From a virus, in IMG/VR virus record IMGVR_UViG_3300044712_001107, positions 1-39,151 of that record: a stretch of DNA of 39,151 bases. One strand, given 5' to 3'. Shown piece by piece: positions 5,358 to 12,267 of this stretch (positions within the stretch are counted from its first letter, which is position 1; every line of letters starts with the position of its first letter). The notes below the pieces were generated by a model. It did not search any database and had not been told where the DNA came from. It worked only from the letters and a program-made list of their open reading frames with translations. A program made the position numbers and the translations under genes.

Positions 5358-5430
5358 TGCCGAGTCACAGAATCGGACTGTGGACACTGCGATTTTCAGT
5401 CGCATGCTCTACCAACTGAGCTAACTCGGC
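5358..5430 (-). tRNA. tRNA-Phe (anticodon GAA), possible attachment site
   Basis: All four stems are intact: a 7-bp acceptor GCCGAGT/ACTCGGC, D stem GCTC/GAGC, anticodon stem TGCGA/TCGCA around CTGAAAA (anticodon GAA), and T stem CACAG/CTGTG. The 73 bases end at discriminator A, and CCA is not encoded. Positions 1-48 look like an ordinary bacterial tRNA-Phe, but the T loop reads TCCGATT, so position 55 is C instead of the near-universal U (pseudouridine 55). It lies 24 bases beyond the stop codon of the integrase gene on the same strand, the usual place for an attP that uses a tRNA gene. Confidence 0.9.
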
Positions 5431-5454
5431 GTTCGTTGTCTTGATTTTTCAATT

Positions 5455-6471
5455 CTAACTGTGCTCTAAGGTCTTGGTACGGTTACCGTTATCCTTCGGA
5501 AGGCCCATAAGCCGGTCGACCGGTGAATAGCTGCGCATCTGATCCAAATTGAGCGCCTGGGTGTACCGTTCCAACATCTGCAAATCAGCCCAACCGCCGG
5601 CCTCCTGTACCAGCCGGCTGCTTGCGCCGTTGTCGATCGCCAGGGTGGCAAACGCCCGGCGCAGCTGATGCGGGCTGAACTTCCCAATCCCTGCCTTTTC
5701 CCCCAACCTGTAGAACAGCACGCGCAGCGTATTGCGATCCATCGGCTCCCCGGTATCGGGAGCCATGGTCACCACAAACACGTTCTTGATATGCGGCTTG
5801 GCATAAAGCGGGCGCACGGCCAGCCAGGAAGACATGCACGACCTGGCGTAATCGAAAAACCTGGCCGGCTTCCACTTTCCACCCTTGCGCGGCACCCACA
5901 GCAGGCCCTTGTCCATATCCAGGTGCTCCAGATCCAACCGGCACACCTCGGTGGCGCGCAGCCCGGTATCCAGCATCAAGGTGATCATCGCCAGGTGCCG
6001 GCGGCCTACGCCTGAAGAGGTATCCAGGGAGATCAGCAGCTTATTCAGCTTTTCAATATCGGGAGTAGGCTGCGGGCCCGGATCTGAGCGGCGCACGGTG
6101 AAGTCGAGGAGGGGATGCTTGGCCCCAAAGCGCCAGGCATAGAAAGAACGGACCGCATTACAGGCAGAATAGCACGTCGAATCGGACCACTCCGGGTGAC
6201 TGGCAATAAACCCGGCGGCATCGATAGGGCGCGCTTTCTTCAGTGGTATGCGGTTTTGTTCTATCCAGCTCCCCCACAAAGCCAGATAGTGGCTGTATAG
6301 AGTCTTCGTAGTTGCGGCCAGTTTTGCTACAGCAATGTACTGGTCAAAGTCCTTCACATATAGATTATCCAACGCATTCCCCAAATAGTCACATAACGTA
6401 ATCGGCGATGTACCGGGCACCATGCAATTTAGGTGCCAAAAAATACGCCGTTTGTCATGAATGATTGTCAC
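5455..6471 (-). CDS. int: Tyrosine-recombinase integrase
   Basis: Phage-type site-specific recombinase that should integrate the circular genome into the host chromosome. An N-terminal SAM-like core-binding domain (about residues 30-125; KTLYSHYLALWGSWIE) precedes the catalytic domain. Visible catalytic residues are Arg in LDTGLRATEVCRL, Lys in PRKGGKWKPARF, HQLRR (H-x-x-R), the Trp of GGWADLQ, and the nucleophile Tyr in LERYTQ. The true start may be MVPGTSPITL at 6423; both give a full-length enzyme (322-338 aa). It is convergent with the repressor gene, divergent from the replication operon, and beside tRNA-Phe. Confidence 0.93.
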   Translation of the reverse strand: MTIIHDKRRIFWHLNCMVPGTSPITLCDYLGNALDNLYVKDFDQYIAVAKLAATTKTLYSHYLALWGSWIEQNRIPLKKARPIDAAGFIASHPEWSDSTCYSACNAVRSFYAWRFGAKHPLLDFTVRRSDPGPQPTPDIEKLNKLLISLDTSSGVGRRHLAMITLMLDTGLRATEVCRLDLEHLDMDKGLLWVPRKGGKWKPARFFDYARSCMSSWLAVRPLYAKPHIKNVFVVTMAPDTGEPMDRNTLRVLFYRLGEKAGIGKFSPHQLRRAFATLAIDNGASSRLVQEAGGWADLQMLERYTQALNLDQMRSYSPVDRLMGLPKDNGNRTKTLEHS

Positions 6472-6485
6472 ATTTTAGGAGCCGT

Positions 6486-6800
6486 ATGATCCGCCGCACT
6501 CACTCCGACAATGCCATGCTCGAAGACCTGCAAGCCGTGCTGCTCGACTGCCTGATCGAGCGCGGCCTTCACAAAGAATACCAGGCCGGCATTTTATCCG
6601 CCATTCCGCCAGATCAGCGCAAACAAATACAGGTACTTCTGCAAGAAGACCTGGAAACCTATACCTATCTCGAAACCCGCATCCGTGAAGCCCTGGCCAT
6701 CCTGGCTGAGGCCCGGCCGGGCCCAACCGCATACAACCCGAACCGCGCGGCGGTGAGGGCACCGAGACCACTCTCAATCCTAGAGGTACAGCATGCCTGA
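6486..6800 (+). CDS. Small helical protein, first gene of rightward operon (104 aa)
   Basis: Start MIRRTHSDNAMLEDLQ is chosen because AGGAG lies a few bases upstream. The product is largely helical (LQAVLLDCLIERGLHKEYQ, QIQVLLQEDLETYTYLETR), with a short disordered tail that overlaps the initiator gene by eight bases. Its position directly before a replication initiator suggests an excisionase-, regulator- or replication-accessory role, but no family is recognised. Confidence 0.65.
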   Translation: MIRRTHSDNAMLEDLQAVLLDCLIERGLHKEYQAGILSAIPPDQRKQIQVLLQEDLETYTYLETRIREALAILAEARPGPTAYNPNRAAVRAPRPLSILEVQHA

Positions 6801-7665
6801 GAACCGCATTCGGGATGACGGAGACCTGCGCAAGTGGCGAACCGAGATCCCGAACATCATTGATGACTGGGGGCTGGACGTTTATTCGTTTCGGCTTTAC
6901 GTCCATCTCAAACGGGTAGCCGGAGATAACGGAGATTGCTTCCAGTCCACCGATAGCCTGGCCGCAGCCTGCTGCATGAGTGCCGGCGCAGTTTCAAACG
7001 CAAAACAGGCGCTCAAGGAAGCCGGCCTGATCGAAATCGAGCTCTCGGAAAACGATCACGGAGGCCGGAAATACCACAACATCACCATCAAAAACATCTG
7101 GCCGGAAAACTTCAAGAAGTTCTTAAGTTCATCACGTGAACTTGCAAGTTCACCACATGAAGGCTCAAGTTCACCACATGAACTTGCAAGTTCACCAGGT
7201 GAACTAAAGAAAGAACCTATTAAGAAAGAACCCATTAAGAAGATGGTGGAGTACGAGTCGGAGCCCGACGAAATTTTTTCGCGCATGCAGCACACCTGTG
7301 AACAGCTGATCGGCCGGCTCTGCACTCCAGGCGATCTGCCCACCATCGAGGCCTTCATTCGGGAGGGTGTTCTCGAAGAGGATATTCGTTCCGCGCTGGC
7401 CTGGCGCGTCGAACAGAAGATCCGCCCGGTGGCCAACATCCGCCAGTTAGAGGCCGGCGTGCTGCGCTCGAAGGCTGCGCGCACTCAGGCAGCCAACGCC
7501 GCCGCGGCGCCGGTATCCCAAAATGGGAATTTCATCCCAGGCGGTTTATCCCAAAAAGGGAAGATGACCGAGGAAGCTCGGGAGGCCTCGTGGAGGCGCA
7601 CGATGGCGGAGCTGGAACAGCGCTACCAGGAGCGCGATGCCCTGGCTGAAGAGGAGGAAGCATGA
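6793..7665 (+). CDS. Replication initiator, lambda O-like arrangement (290 aa)
   Basis: Residues about 15-95 form a winged helix-turn-helix domain (DDWGLDVYSFRLYVHLKR; STDSLAAACCMSAGAVSNAK), as in phage replication initiators and DnaD-like organisers. Residues 111-138 are a Ser/Pro/Glu linker with a seven-residue repeat (SSPHELA type), because the gene carries four 21-bp-spaced iterons there. Two IKKEP repeats follow. A second helical domain (IEAFIREGVLEEDIRSALAW) covers about 155-235, where DnaD-type proteins bind DNA or partners. Origin DNA inside the initiator gene, between two domains, is the lambda O design. It probably recruits host helicase. The next gene overlaps by four bases. Confidence 0.75.
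   Translation: MPENRIRDDGDLRKWRTEIPNIIDDWGLDVYSFRLYVHLKRVAGDNGDCFQSTDSLAAACCMSAGAVSNAKQALKEAGLIEIELSENDHGGRKYHNITIKNIWPENFKKFLSSSRELASSPHEGSSSPHELASSPGELKKEPIKKEPIKKMVEYESEPDEIFSRMQHTCEQLIGRLCTPGDLPTIEAFIREGVLEEDIRSALAWRVEQKIRPVANIRQLEAGVLRSKAARTQAANAAAAPVSQNGNFIPGGLSQKGKMTEEAREASWRRTMAELEQRYQERDALAEEEEA
7125..7206 (+). repeat. Four iterons: candidate replication origin
   Basis: Four 19-bp copies start at 7125, 7146, 7167 and 7188, exactly 21 bases (two helical turns) apart. The best copy, AAGTTCACCACATGAACTT, is a dyad; copy 2 has a degenerate right half and copy 4 ends in A. Bases 7207-7241 to the right are rich in A/T and contain a 15-base direct repeat (AAGAAAGAACC(T/C)ATT), a likely unwinding element. 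The spacing is a multiple of three, so the initiator frame stays open. Confidence 0.8.
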
Positions 7666-8198
7666 ACGATTTTCTTTACTGCGACGGCGGGGTTATCCAG
7701 GTCAACCCATCCCCCATCGGCGGCACCTTTGCCTACCGCATTCTTCGAGACGGCCAGGTCATCCGCGAAAACGGCGGGGTGATCGTGGCCGATTCCGCCC
7801 AGCCCCTGATCAGCAACAACCTCACCGAAATGCTCGCCCTGGTGCGCGGGTTGGGCGAGCTGCCCGACGATTGGACCGGCACGATCTGCAGCGACTCGCA
7901 GATCACTCTCGGGCGCGCCTTCCATGGCTGGAAGTGGACCAACGTGCCGGCCTGGCTGCGCCACGAATACGCTGCCAACCGCCTGCGCCTGGTCAACTGG
8001 GCGAAGATTACCCCGCTGCTGCTGTCCGGGCATCCCACGCGCGCGCAGCTGCAAGAAGGAATCGGCAAGCGCGGCACGCCGGTCAGTGAGCATAACGTCT
8101 GGTGCGACCAGCAGTGCGGCCAGATGGCTGCCGAAGTGCTCAACCTGCTGAAAGTGAAAGAAGGCCTGAATGTGCGCCCGCTACCAGTTCCTCAATAA
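7662..8198 (+). CDS. RNase H-like nuclease (178 aa)
   Basis: The motif order fits the RNase HI fold: YCDGG at residues 6-10 (first Asp), SNNLTEMLALVRGL (Glu), ICSDSQITLGR (second Asp), and EHNVWCDQQCGQMA near 143 (final Asp). Family members cleave the RNA strand of RNA-DNA hybrids, so removal of replication primers or transcripts at the origin is likely. The start overlaps the initiator stop (ATGA), tying it to replication. The spacing between motifs is unusual, so I hold the enzymatic call as probable only. Confidence 0.6.
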   Translation: MNDFLYCDGGVIQVNPSPIGGTFAYRILRDGQVIRENGGVIVADSAQPLISNNLTEMLALVRGLGELPDDWTGTICSDSQITLGRAFHGWKWTNVPAWLRHEYAANRLRLVNWAKITPLLLSGHPTRAQLQEGIGKRGTPVSEHNVWCDQQCGQMAAEVLNLLKVKEGLNVRPLPVPQ

Positions 8199-8394
8199 AT
8201 CCCTGGCCGCCGCTGCCCAGCGCGCCCACCAGACCGACACGCCCCTGGAGAAATCCAAGGACTTCACCGAGACCCTTTACCGGATGCGCGCCCACCGCGA
8301 GGAATGCCAGGAGTGCATTGACGAACTCAAGGCCGCCTTCCCCGAGCTGAAGGGCCAGAACCTGATCATGCAGTCTTTGCTGACGGAGGAATGA
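8170..8394 (+). CDS. Small helical protein with CxxC (74 aa)
   Basis: Overlaps the RNase H-like gene by 29 bases and has a purine-rich AAAGAAGG site upstream. The protein is helical, with a CQEC pair in REECQECIDELKAAFPELKG and an acidic C-terminus ending MQSLLTEE. No family recognised. Its stop overlaps the next start (ATGATG). Confidence 0.65.
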   Translation: MCARYQFLNKSLAAAAQRAHQTDTPLEKSKDFTETLYRMRAHREECQECIDELKAAFPELKGQNLIMQSLLTEE

Positions 8395-8819
8395 TGGAAG
8401 TCCTGATTGCAGTTTTTGCATTCATGCTCTTTTTGACGATAACTACAGCGCGGTTGTTTCGCCCGCGCCACGGGCCCATGCGGGTGGTGCTGCTGCCCCA
8501 GGCCGAACCGCAGACCGAGGCCTACTACGGTCAGCACTATGATTTGCCCGGCCAGCATTCCGAGCGGCCGCAGATCTACGTCTGCGTCAGTGGCGTATGC
8601 AGCCCGACACGCCAGTACCAGGCCACCGGCAGATACATCCACTCGACCGCAGAGGAACGAGATGACTTTGACCGGGCCCAGACGCGCGCGGCCTATCAGC
8701 TCACTGGGGCAGAGATGCCCAGCGAGTGGGAAGAGATCGCCCAGATCGAAAACGGCCAGGTCATTGACGCCGAATTTGAGCCGGTAAAGGAAACCCTATG
8801 GTCTGCACACAACCGCTGA
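8391..8819 (+). CDS. Membrane-anchored hypothetical protein (142 aa)
   Basis: A single N-terminal transmembrane helix (EVLIAVFAFMLFLTITTARL, residues 3-22) is followed by a basic stop-transfer stretch and a soluble domain. That domain contains VCVSGVCSPTRQYQATG and an acidic C-terminus. Probably an inner-membrane protein with a cytoplasmic domain. It overlaps the next gene by 22 bases. Function unknown. Confidence 0.65.
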   Translation: MMEVLIAVFAFMLFLTITTARLFRPRHGPMRVVLLPQAEPQTEAYYGQHYDLPGQHSERPQIYVCVSGVCSPTRQYQATGRYIHSTAEERDDFDRAQTRAAYQLTGAEMPSEWEEIAQIENGQVIDAEFEPVKETLWSAHNR

Positions 8820-9007
8820 CAATCGCCGCGATTGAGAAAAATTACACCTGCTGCCTGACGCGCGTGCGCGACTCTCACCTGCTGAGCATGCCGCTGCGCA
8901 TGGCGATGTTCACCACTGCCGGCGGATGGGTGCTGATGGCCCATATCACAGACCGGTTTGTTATCCCGGAATGCAGCCGGCCCTATGTGCTGCTCAGCAG
9001 CAACTGA
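8798..9007 (+). CDS. Small cysteine-containing protein (69 aa)
   Basis: Begins MVCTQPLTIAAIEKNYTCC; mixed alpha/beta, with four cysteines of which three lie in the first 21 residues. It overlaps the preceding gene by 22 bases and has a GGAAACCCT stretch before its ATG. No recognisable domain. Confidence 0.55.
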   Translation: MVCTQPLTIAAIEKNYTCCLTRVRDSHLLSMPLRMAMFTTAGGWVLMAHITDRFVIPECSRPYVLLSSN

Positions 9008-9034
9008 GAATAACCAATAATAACTGGAGGAACG

Positions 9035-9385
9035 ATGGATAAACAAGAACTCTTTAATAGCAAACCTTCGGGTGATCGTTTACAAGCCTTGCGCGAAATT
9101 GCAGCCATGATGCACGCGCAGGATGGCACTTTCGTTATTCCCGAAAAGGTTGAATACCCAGAACCGGAGCCCGCTGCCGCGGCCACCGATGCCCCTATGC
9201 TGGTCGCTGAGCCTCCCGCCGAAACTGATGCAATGGGCTACCCGTTACCCGCGATATTTACAGCGCCGAACCCTGACCGTGTCCACAAAGGTGGCCCGTA
9301 TTTCAACCCCACCAAAAAGGTCAAGGAAGAGAGCAAGAAACGCCGCAAGATGGCTGCCAAATCCAGAAAGGTAAACCGCCGCTAG
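9035..9385 (+). CDS. Hypothetical protein with basic C-terminus (116 aa)
   Basis: A TGGAGGAACG site stands before the ATG. The N-terminal third is helical (SGDRLQALREIAAMMHAQDG), the middle is disordered and Pro/Ala/Glu-rich, and the last 25 residues are strongly basic (KKVKEESKKRRKMAAKSRK). The tail suggests nucleic-acid binding. No family recognised. Confidence 0.7.
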   Translation: MDKQELFNSKPSGDRLQALREIAAMMHAQDGTFVIPEKVEYPEPEPAAAATDAPMLVAEPPAETDAMGYPLPAIFTAPNPDRVHKGGPYFNPTKKVKEESKKRRKMAAKSRKVNRR

Positions 9386-9443
9386 CCCCCTCCCCCACTT
9401 AAGGGAGCGTTTTACACCCCCCTACCGAGGCGCACTCTCACAA

Positions 9444-10043
9444 ATGAAACCAAAACTCCGCACTCCCCTGATCCTGCTCACCGCTGCCGCCCTGCTGTGG
9501 ACCATCTCCGGCATGATCGACTCTCGCCCGTGGTCGCTGCTGATCCAGGCGGTGATGTTCATCTGCGGTGGGGCGGCGCTCTACACCGGCCTGTCTCACC
9601 TGGTGTACACCACCGCGGATGTGATGGCCCGCTTCGCCGCGGCGCGCTCCGCCGGCGACCTGCCGCGCATCCAGGCGGTGACCAATATGCTGCAGGTGAC
9701 CAAAACCATGACCGAGTCTCAACTGGCCGTGATCGGCAGGCTGCGGCCGGAAATGGAAATGGTCCCCGGCAACGGAACTGATCCGCTCTACACCCTCGTG
9801 CTCCCGGCCGCGCGCGTACCCTGGGATTTCGTTGAGGACTGGGTCCACCAATGCAGCGACTCTGCCCTGGTGCCCGTGCGGCGCTGGTCGGAGGGCTCCA
9901 AGAGGCGCGAATATGCCGAAGCGCTGACTGCCCACATGATTGACGGCGGCTACGCCAGCCAGCCGGCCGGCAACGAACCTTCTCACTGGGTCAGCCCAAA
10001 GGCAAGAGACGCCGGGCTGCTCAGCATCGGATACAAGGAATAG
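9444..10043 (+). CDS. Two-TM membrane protein with soluble domain (199 aa)
   Basis: Residues 9-24 (LILLTAAALLWTISGM) and 32-55 (LLIQAVMFICGGAALYTGLS) are hydrophobic helices joined by a short loop. About 140 soluble residues follow, with a helical part (QAVTNMLQVTKTMTESQ) and a mixed domain containing WDFVEDWVHQCSDS, EYAEALTAHMIDGGYA. It has its own 58-base upstream gap. Probably anchored in the inner membrane. Function unknown. Confidence 0.7.
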   Translation: MKPKLRTPLILLTAAALLWTISGMIDSRPWSLLIQAVMFICGGAALYTGLSHLVYTTADVMARFAAARSAGDLPRIQAVTNMLQVTKTMTESQLAVIGRLRPEMEMVPGNGTDPLYTLVLPAARVPWDFVEDWVHQCSDSALVPVRRWSEGSKRREYAEALTAHMIDGGYASQPAGNEPSHWVSPKARDAGLLSIGYKE

Positions 10044-10064
10044 GCGCCCTGCATGGAGGCCTGA

Positions 10065-10184
10065 ATGAGTGAATCACTAATTGTTTTTTTCGTCGGAATG
10101 TTCATCGGGGCGGGCATTGTAATATTTTCTGCCCTATCTGTTTTGGCGGCAATCGAATTTATAAAAAATCGAGGAAATGAATAG
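10065..10184 (+). CDS. Tiny single-TM protein (39 aa)
   Basis: Short gene preceded by GGAGG (TGGAGGCCTGA before the ATG). The product starts MSESLIVFFVGMFIGAG and is essentially one transmembrane helix with a glycine-zipper-like GMFIGAG, ending in a charged tail FIKNRGNE. It fills the gap after the two-TM gene. Function unknown. Confidence 0.6.
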   Translation: MSESLIVFFVGMFIGAGIVIFSALSVLAAIEFIKNRGNE

Positions 10185-10187
10185 TCA

Positions 10188-10340
10188 TTGAAAAACTATT
10201 ACTACGACATGATGTACCGTTTATCCAGGCGCGGATCGCGCCTCACCGGCTGGGTATTTACCCGCTGCATCTGCTGCCATCAGCCCCTGCGCGTCGTTGG
10301 CGCGTGGGTCGGTAACCATGATAACTGCATGCCATTCTAG
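10188..10340 (+). CDS. Small basic protein with cysteine cluster (43-50 aa)
   Basis: TTG at 10188 gives a 50-residue product beginning LKNYYYDMMYRLSRRGSRL; ATG at 10209 gives 43 residues. It carries TRCICCHQPLRVV and a later NHDNC, a possible small zinc knuckle. A GAGGAAATG stretch upstream gives weak support. It is followed after seven bases by the next gene. Confidence 0.5.
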   Translation: MKNYYYDMMYRLSRRGSRLTGWVFTRCICCHQPLRVVGAWVGNHDNCMPF

Positions 10341-10347
10341 GAGACCT

Positions 10348-10668
10348 ATGCCGTACTTTGATCCCATTCACCAATCCATTCATGAATTGATCAGCGAGCG
10401 CGATGAGCTGGCCTGCAAGGTGGAAGATTTCCGCGCTGAAGCCCTCGCCTGGCGCAAGCGCGCCGAAGATGCCAACCCGGCCGGCGGCGTGCGCATCGTC
10501 ATCGAAACCAATGACGCTACGGTGGGGGAGTGGATGGACAACCTGGTACTGGAGCGCCTGAAGCTGCGCGAAACCTGCAGCCGGCAGGCAGCGGAGATTA
10601 CCCAGCTGCGGCGGATGCTCAACCTGCGGGAGCCGCAGTGCAATCCGTGCGTGAGCGTGGAGGACTAA
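10348..10668 (+). CDS. Coiled-coil protein (106 aa)
   Basis: The start MPYFDPIHQSIHELISERD is chosen for its AGGAG site. Two heptad-rich helices (HELISERDELACKVEDFRAE and LERLKLRETCSRQAAEITQ) flank a loop. A final CNPC pair lies near the C-terminus. Probably oligomeric. The stop overlaps the next ATG (TAATG). Confidence 0.65.
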   Translation: MPYFDPIHQSIHELISERDELACKVEDFRAEALAWRKRAEDANPAGGVRIVIETNDATVGEWMDNLVLERLKLRETCSRQAAEITQLRRMLNLREPQCNPCVSVED

Positions 10669-10943
10669 TGACCCTCGATGAACTAAAGAGAAAGTGCGAA
10701 GGAGCGATAAATTACAGGGGGCTGGTATCGTTGCCGACTCCGGCGAAGATTGTGCTGAAACTCCCCGAAAATAAAAACTGCCCTAAGCGTCGTCGAATAT
10801 TCAGACAGCGCGGGCCAATGGGCGACGTGGTGGCGTGGGGGTTTGACGGATACGATACCGTGATCTTCGATGCGCAAGAAGTTCTTGATTACATAAACGG
10901 GATTATACACGGGGTGCTAGACGAAAAGGAGCAAGAAAAATGA
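10668..10943 (+). CDS. Small hypothetical protein (91 aa)
   Basis: Begins MTLDELKRKCEGAIN. A basic central segment (CPKRRRIFRQRG) is followed by strands (DVVAWGFDGYDTVIFDAQEV) and a helix. The opening Asp-Glu-Leu-Lys helix and overall size are common in phage accessory operons, but I cannot assign a family. Coupled to both neighbours by overlapping start/stop codons. Confidence 0.65.
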   Translation: MTLDELKRKCEGAINYRGLVSLPTPAKIVLKLPENKNCPKRRRIFRQRGPMGDVVAWGFDGYDTVIFDAQEVLDYINGIIHGVLDEKEQEK

Positions 10944-11428
10944 TTGACGCCGTTGAAATCATAAACCGATTTACAGAATACAACCCATCCAAAGGCGAGC
11001 TGCCTTTGCCGCTTCCTATCCCAGGGCATTGGTTCCGCAAAATTTGCGCGTTGGCTGACCGCATCGCAGCAGCGGAGAACGATAACGAAAGTTTGCGCGT
11101 CCGGCTGAAGTGGTCGAACCAGCGCATTGCTGAATTAGAAGACGCTTGTAATTTGGAAACCGAAACATCAACAAACCTCGGAATGTATCTCGACCAGGCA
11201 CGGCGCGAAAACGAGAAACTCATTGCGTTAGTGAACGAGCAAAACACAAAGCTGCAGTCCTTTCGCTGGATAGACGTTAGGGAGCGGCTTCCCGAATTGG
11301 GAGGGCAGTACCTGGTGACATCCAAAATGATTAACGATACTTGGGAATGCTCGTATACCCAATATTGCGGCTGGCATACGAAATTCGAGCCGTCTCACTG
11401 GATGCCGTTACCGGAGCCGCCAAAATGA
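10940..11428 (+). CDS. Coiled-coil protein with C-terminal DUF551-like domain (162 aa)
   Basis: Residues 35-105 are a long coiled coil (ADRIAAAENDNESLRVRL, LDQARRENEKLIALVNEQN). Residues 108-162 match DUF551: WIDVRERLPELGGQYLVT, then a Trp-rich strand, and the hallmark ending HWMPLPEPPK. DUF551 is widespread in phages and its function is unknown. The gene base composition is slightly more A-rich than its neighbours, as in the next two genes. Confidence 0.8.
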   Translation: MIDAVEIINRFTEYNPSKGELPLPLPIPGHWFRKICALADRIAAAENDNESLRVRLKWSNQRIAELEDACNLETETSTNLGMYLDQARRENEKLIALVNEQNTKLQSFRWIDVRERLPELGGQYLVTSKMINDTWECSYTQYCGWHTKFEPSHWMPLPEPPK

Positions 11429-11679
11429 GCTGGAGACAATATTACTCTCAAGAAATCATCTGCGAGTTTTGTGGCAGAAAAGACCAGTACGGTCCGTTTC
11501 TGGCTTCGCGGACAAAAGCGGATGTCCGTAAAATGGCAAAGCGGGAAGGGTGGCACGTGGTTCGGGGTCCATGGAAACCGCAATTTGACATAAAGAAATC
11601 GGCAGACATTTGTCCGGGATGCTTTTTAACCGACCAGCAGAAGAAATATAAGGCGGTGAAAGGCGCGGTGGAAGCATGA
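11425..11679 (+). CDS. Zinc-ribbon protein (84 aa)
   Basis: Starts MSWRQYYSQEIICEFCGRK, overlapping the DUF551 gene by four bases. The CEFC pair at residues 13-16 and CPGC near residue 66 define a zinc ribbon flanking a basic helix (TKADVRKMAKREGW). This is the type of small DNA- or RNA-binding protein common in phage accessory regions. Confidence 0.7.
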   Translation: MSWRQYYSQEIICEFCGRKDQYGPFLASRTKADVRKMAKREGWHVVRGPWKPQFDIKKSADICPGCFLTDQQKKYKAVKGAVEA

Positions 11680-11882
11680 ACGAAATGGCCAAAGGCCGCA
11701 GCGTGATCGTGATCGAAATCCTCGGAGAAACGATACTGCAATCCGAACTGGACAATCTTGCGGAGAACTGGACTCACTTTGGAATGCCGCGCGGAAAATA
11801 CACCTTGCATCCCAAAGAGGTTGAGCAATTGACGAACGATATCCGCAAGTTAGTAGCCGCATATAACAAGGTGTCCCAATGA
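11676..11882 (+). CDS. Small hypothetical protein (68 aa)
   Basis: MNEMAKGRSVIVIEILGETI begins a strand, followed by two helices (QSELDNLAENWTHF and EVEQLTNDIRKLVAAYNK). It overlaps both neighbours by four bases, a tightly coupled cassette. No family recognised. Confidence 0.65.
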   Translation: MNEMAKGRSVIVIEILGETILQSELDNLAENWTHFGMPRGKYTLHPKEVEQLTNDIRKLVAAYNKVSQ

Positions 11883-12076
11883 CCCGCCTCTACCGTGTCT
11901 GTTTCAAAACCGCGCACCTGCAGGTGCTGAAAGAATCCTGGCAGGAGGCTGCCAGCAAAGCCGAGGCCATCCGCCAGGCGCGCACCCAGAATGCCGGGTG
12001 GGTGGCCAGGCGCATCGAACAGGATCTACCGCCGGCGGTGTTCGTGGAGTGCGAAGGGATGAGGGTGAATGTATGA
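11879..12076 (+). CDS. Small hypothetical protein (65 aa)
   Basis: MTRLYRVCFKTAHLQVLKES starts a strand-helix arrangement with SWQEAASKAEAIRQARTQN as the helix. The last part ends in a short strand. Overlaps the next start by four bases. No family recognised. Confidence 0.65.
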   Translation: MTRLYRVCFKTAHLQVLKESWQEAASKAEAIRQARTQNAGWVARRIEQDLPPAVFVECEGMRVNV

Positions 12077-12267
12077 AATCGGGAACTATGCTTCTGTGTG
12101 CGAACTGCGGAAAACGCAAACCTAAAAGGGATATGATTTGGTGTTGCACTCCCAGGCGCCGGCGGTATTTTGTTTGTCTGGAATGCTGCAAACCTGGTCG
12201 CTCAATGTCATGGCACGGCTTGGCAGCGGATTGGCGCTGGCAAATCGTAAACATAGGAACATTATGA
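12073..12267 (+). CDS. Zinc-ribbon protein (64 aa)
   Basis: CANCGKRKPKRDMIWCC and CLECCKPGRS give four CxxC-like cysteine pairs within 40 residues, with a basic patch (PRRRRYF) between them. It is a compact zinc ribbon, likely nucleic-acid binding. The start is coupled to the preceding gene and the stop overlaps the next ATG. Confidence 0.7.
   Translation: MKSGTMLLCANCGKRKPKRDMIWCCTPRRRRYFVCLECCKPGRSMSWHGLAADWRWQIVNIGTL

Noticed and set aside
7125-7206. CRISPR-like array
   Set aside because: Repeat spacing is 21 bases with 2-base gaps and no spacers; the copies are iterons inside a coding region.
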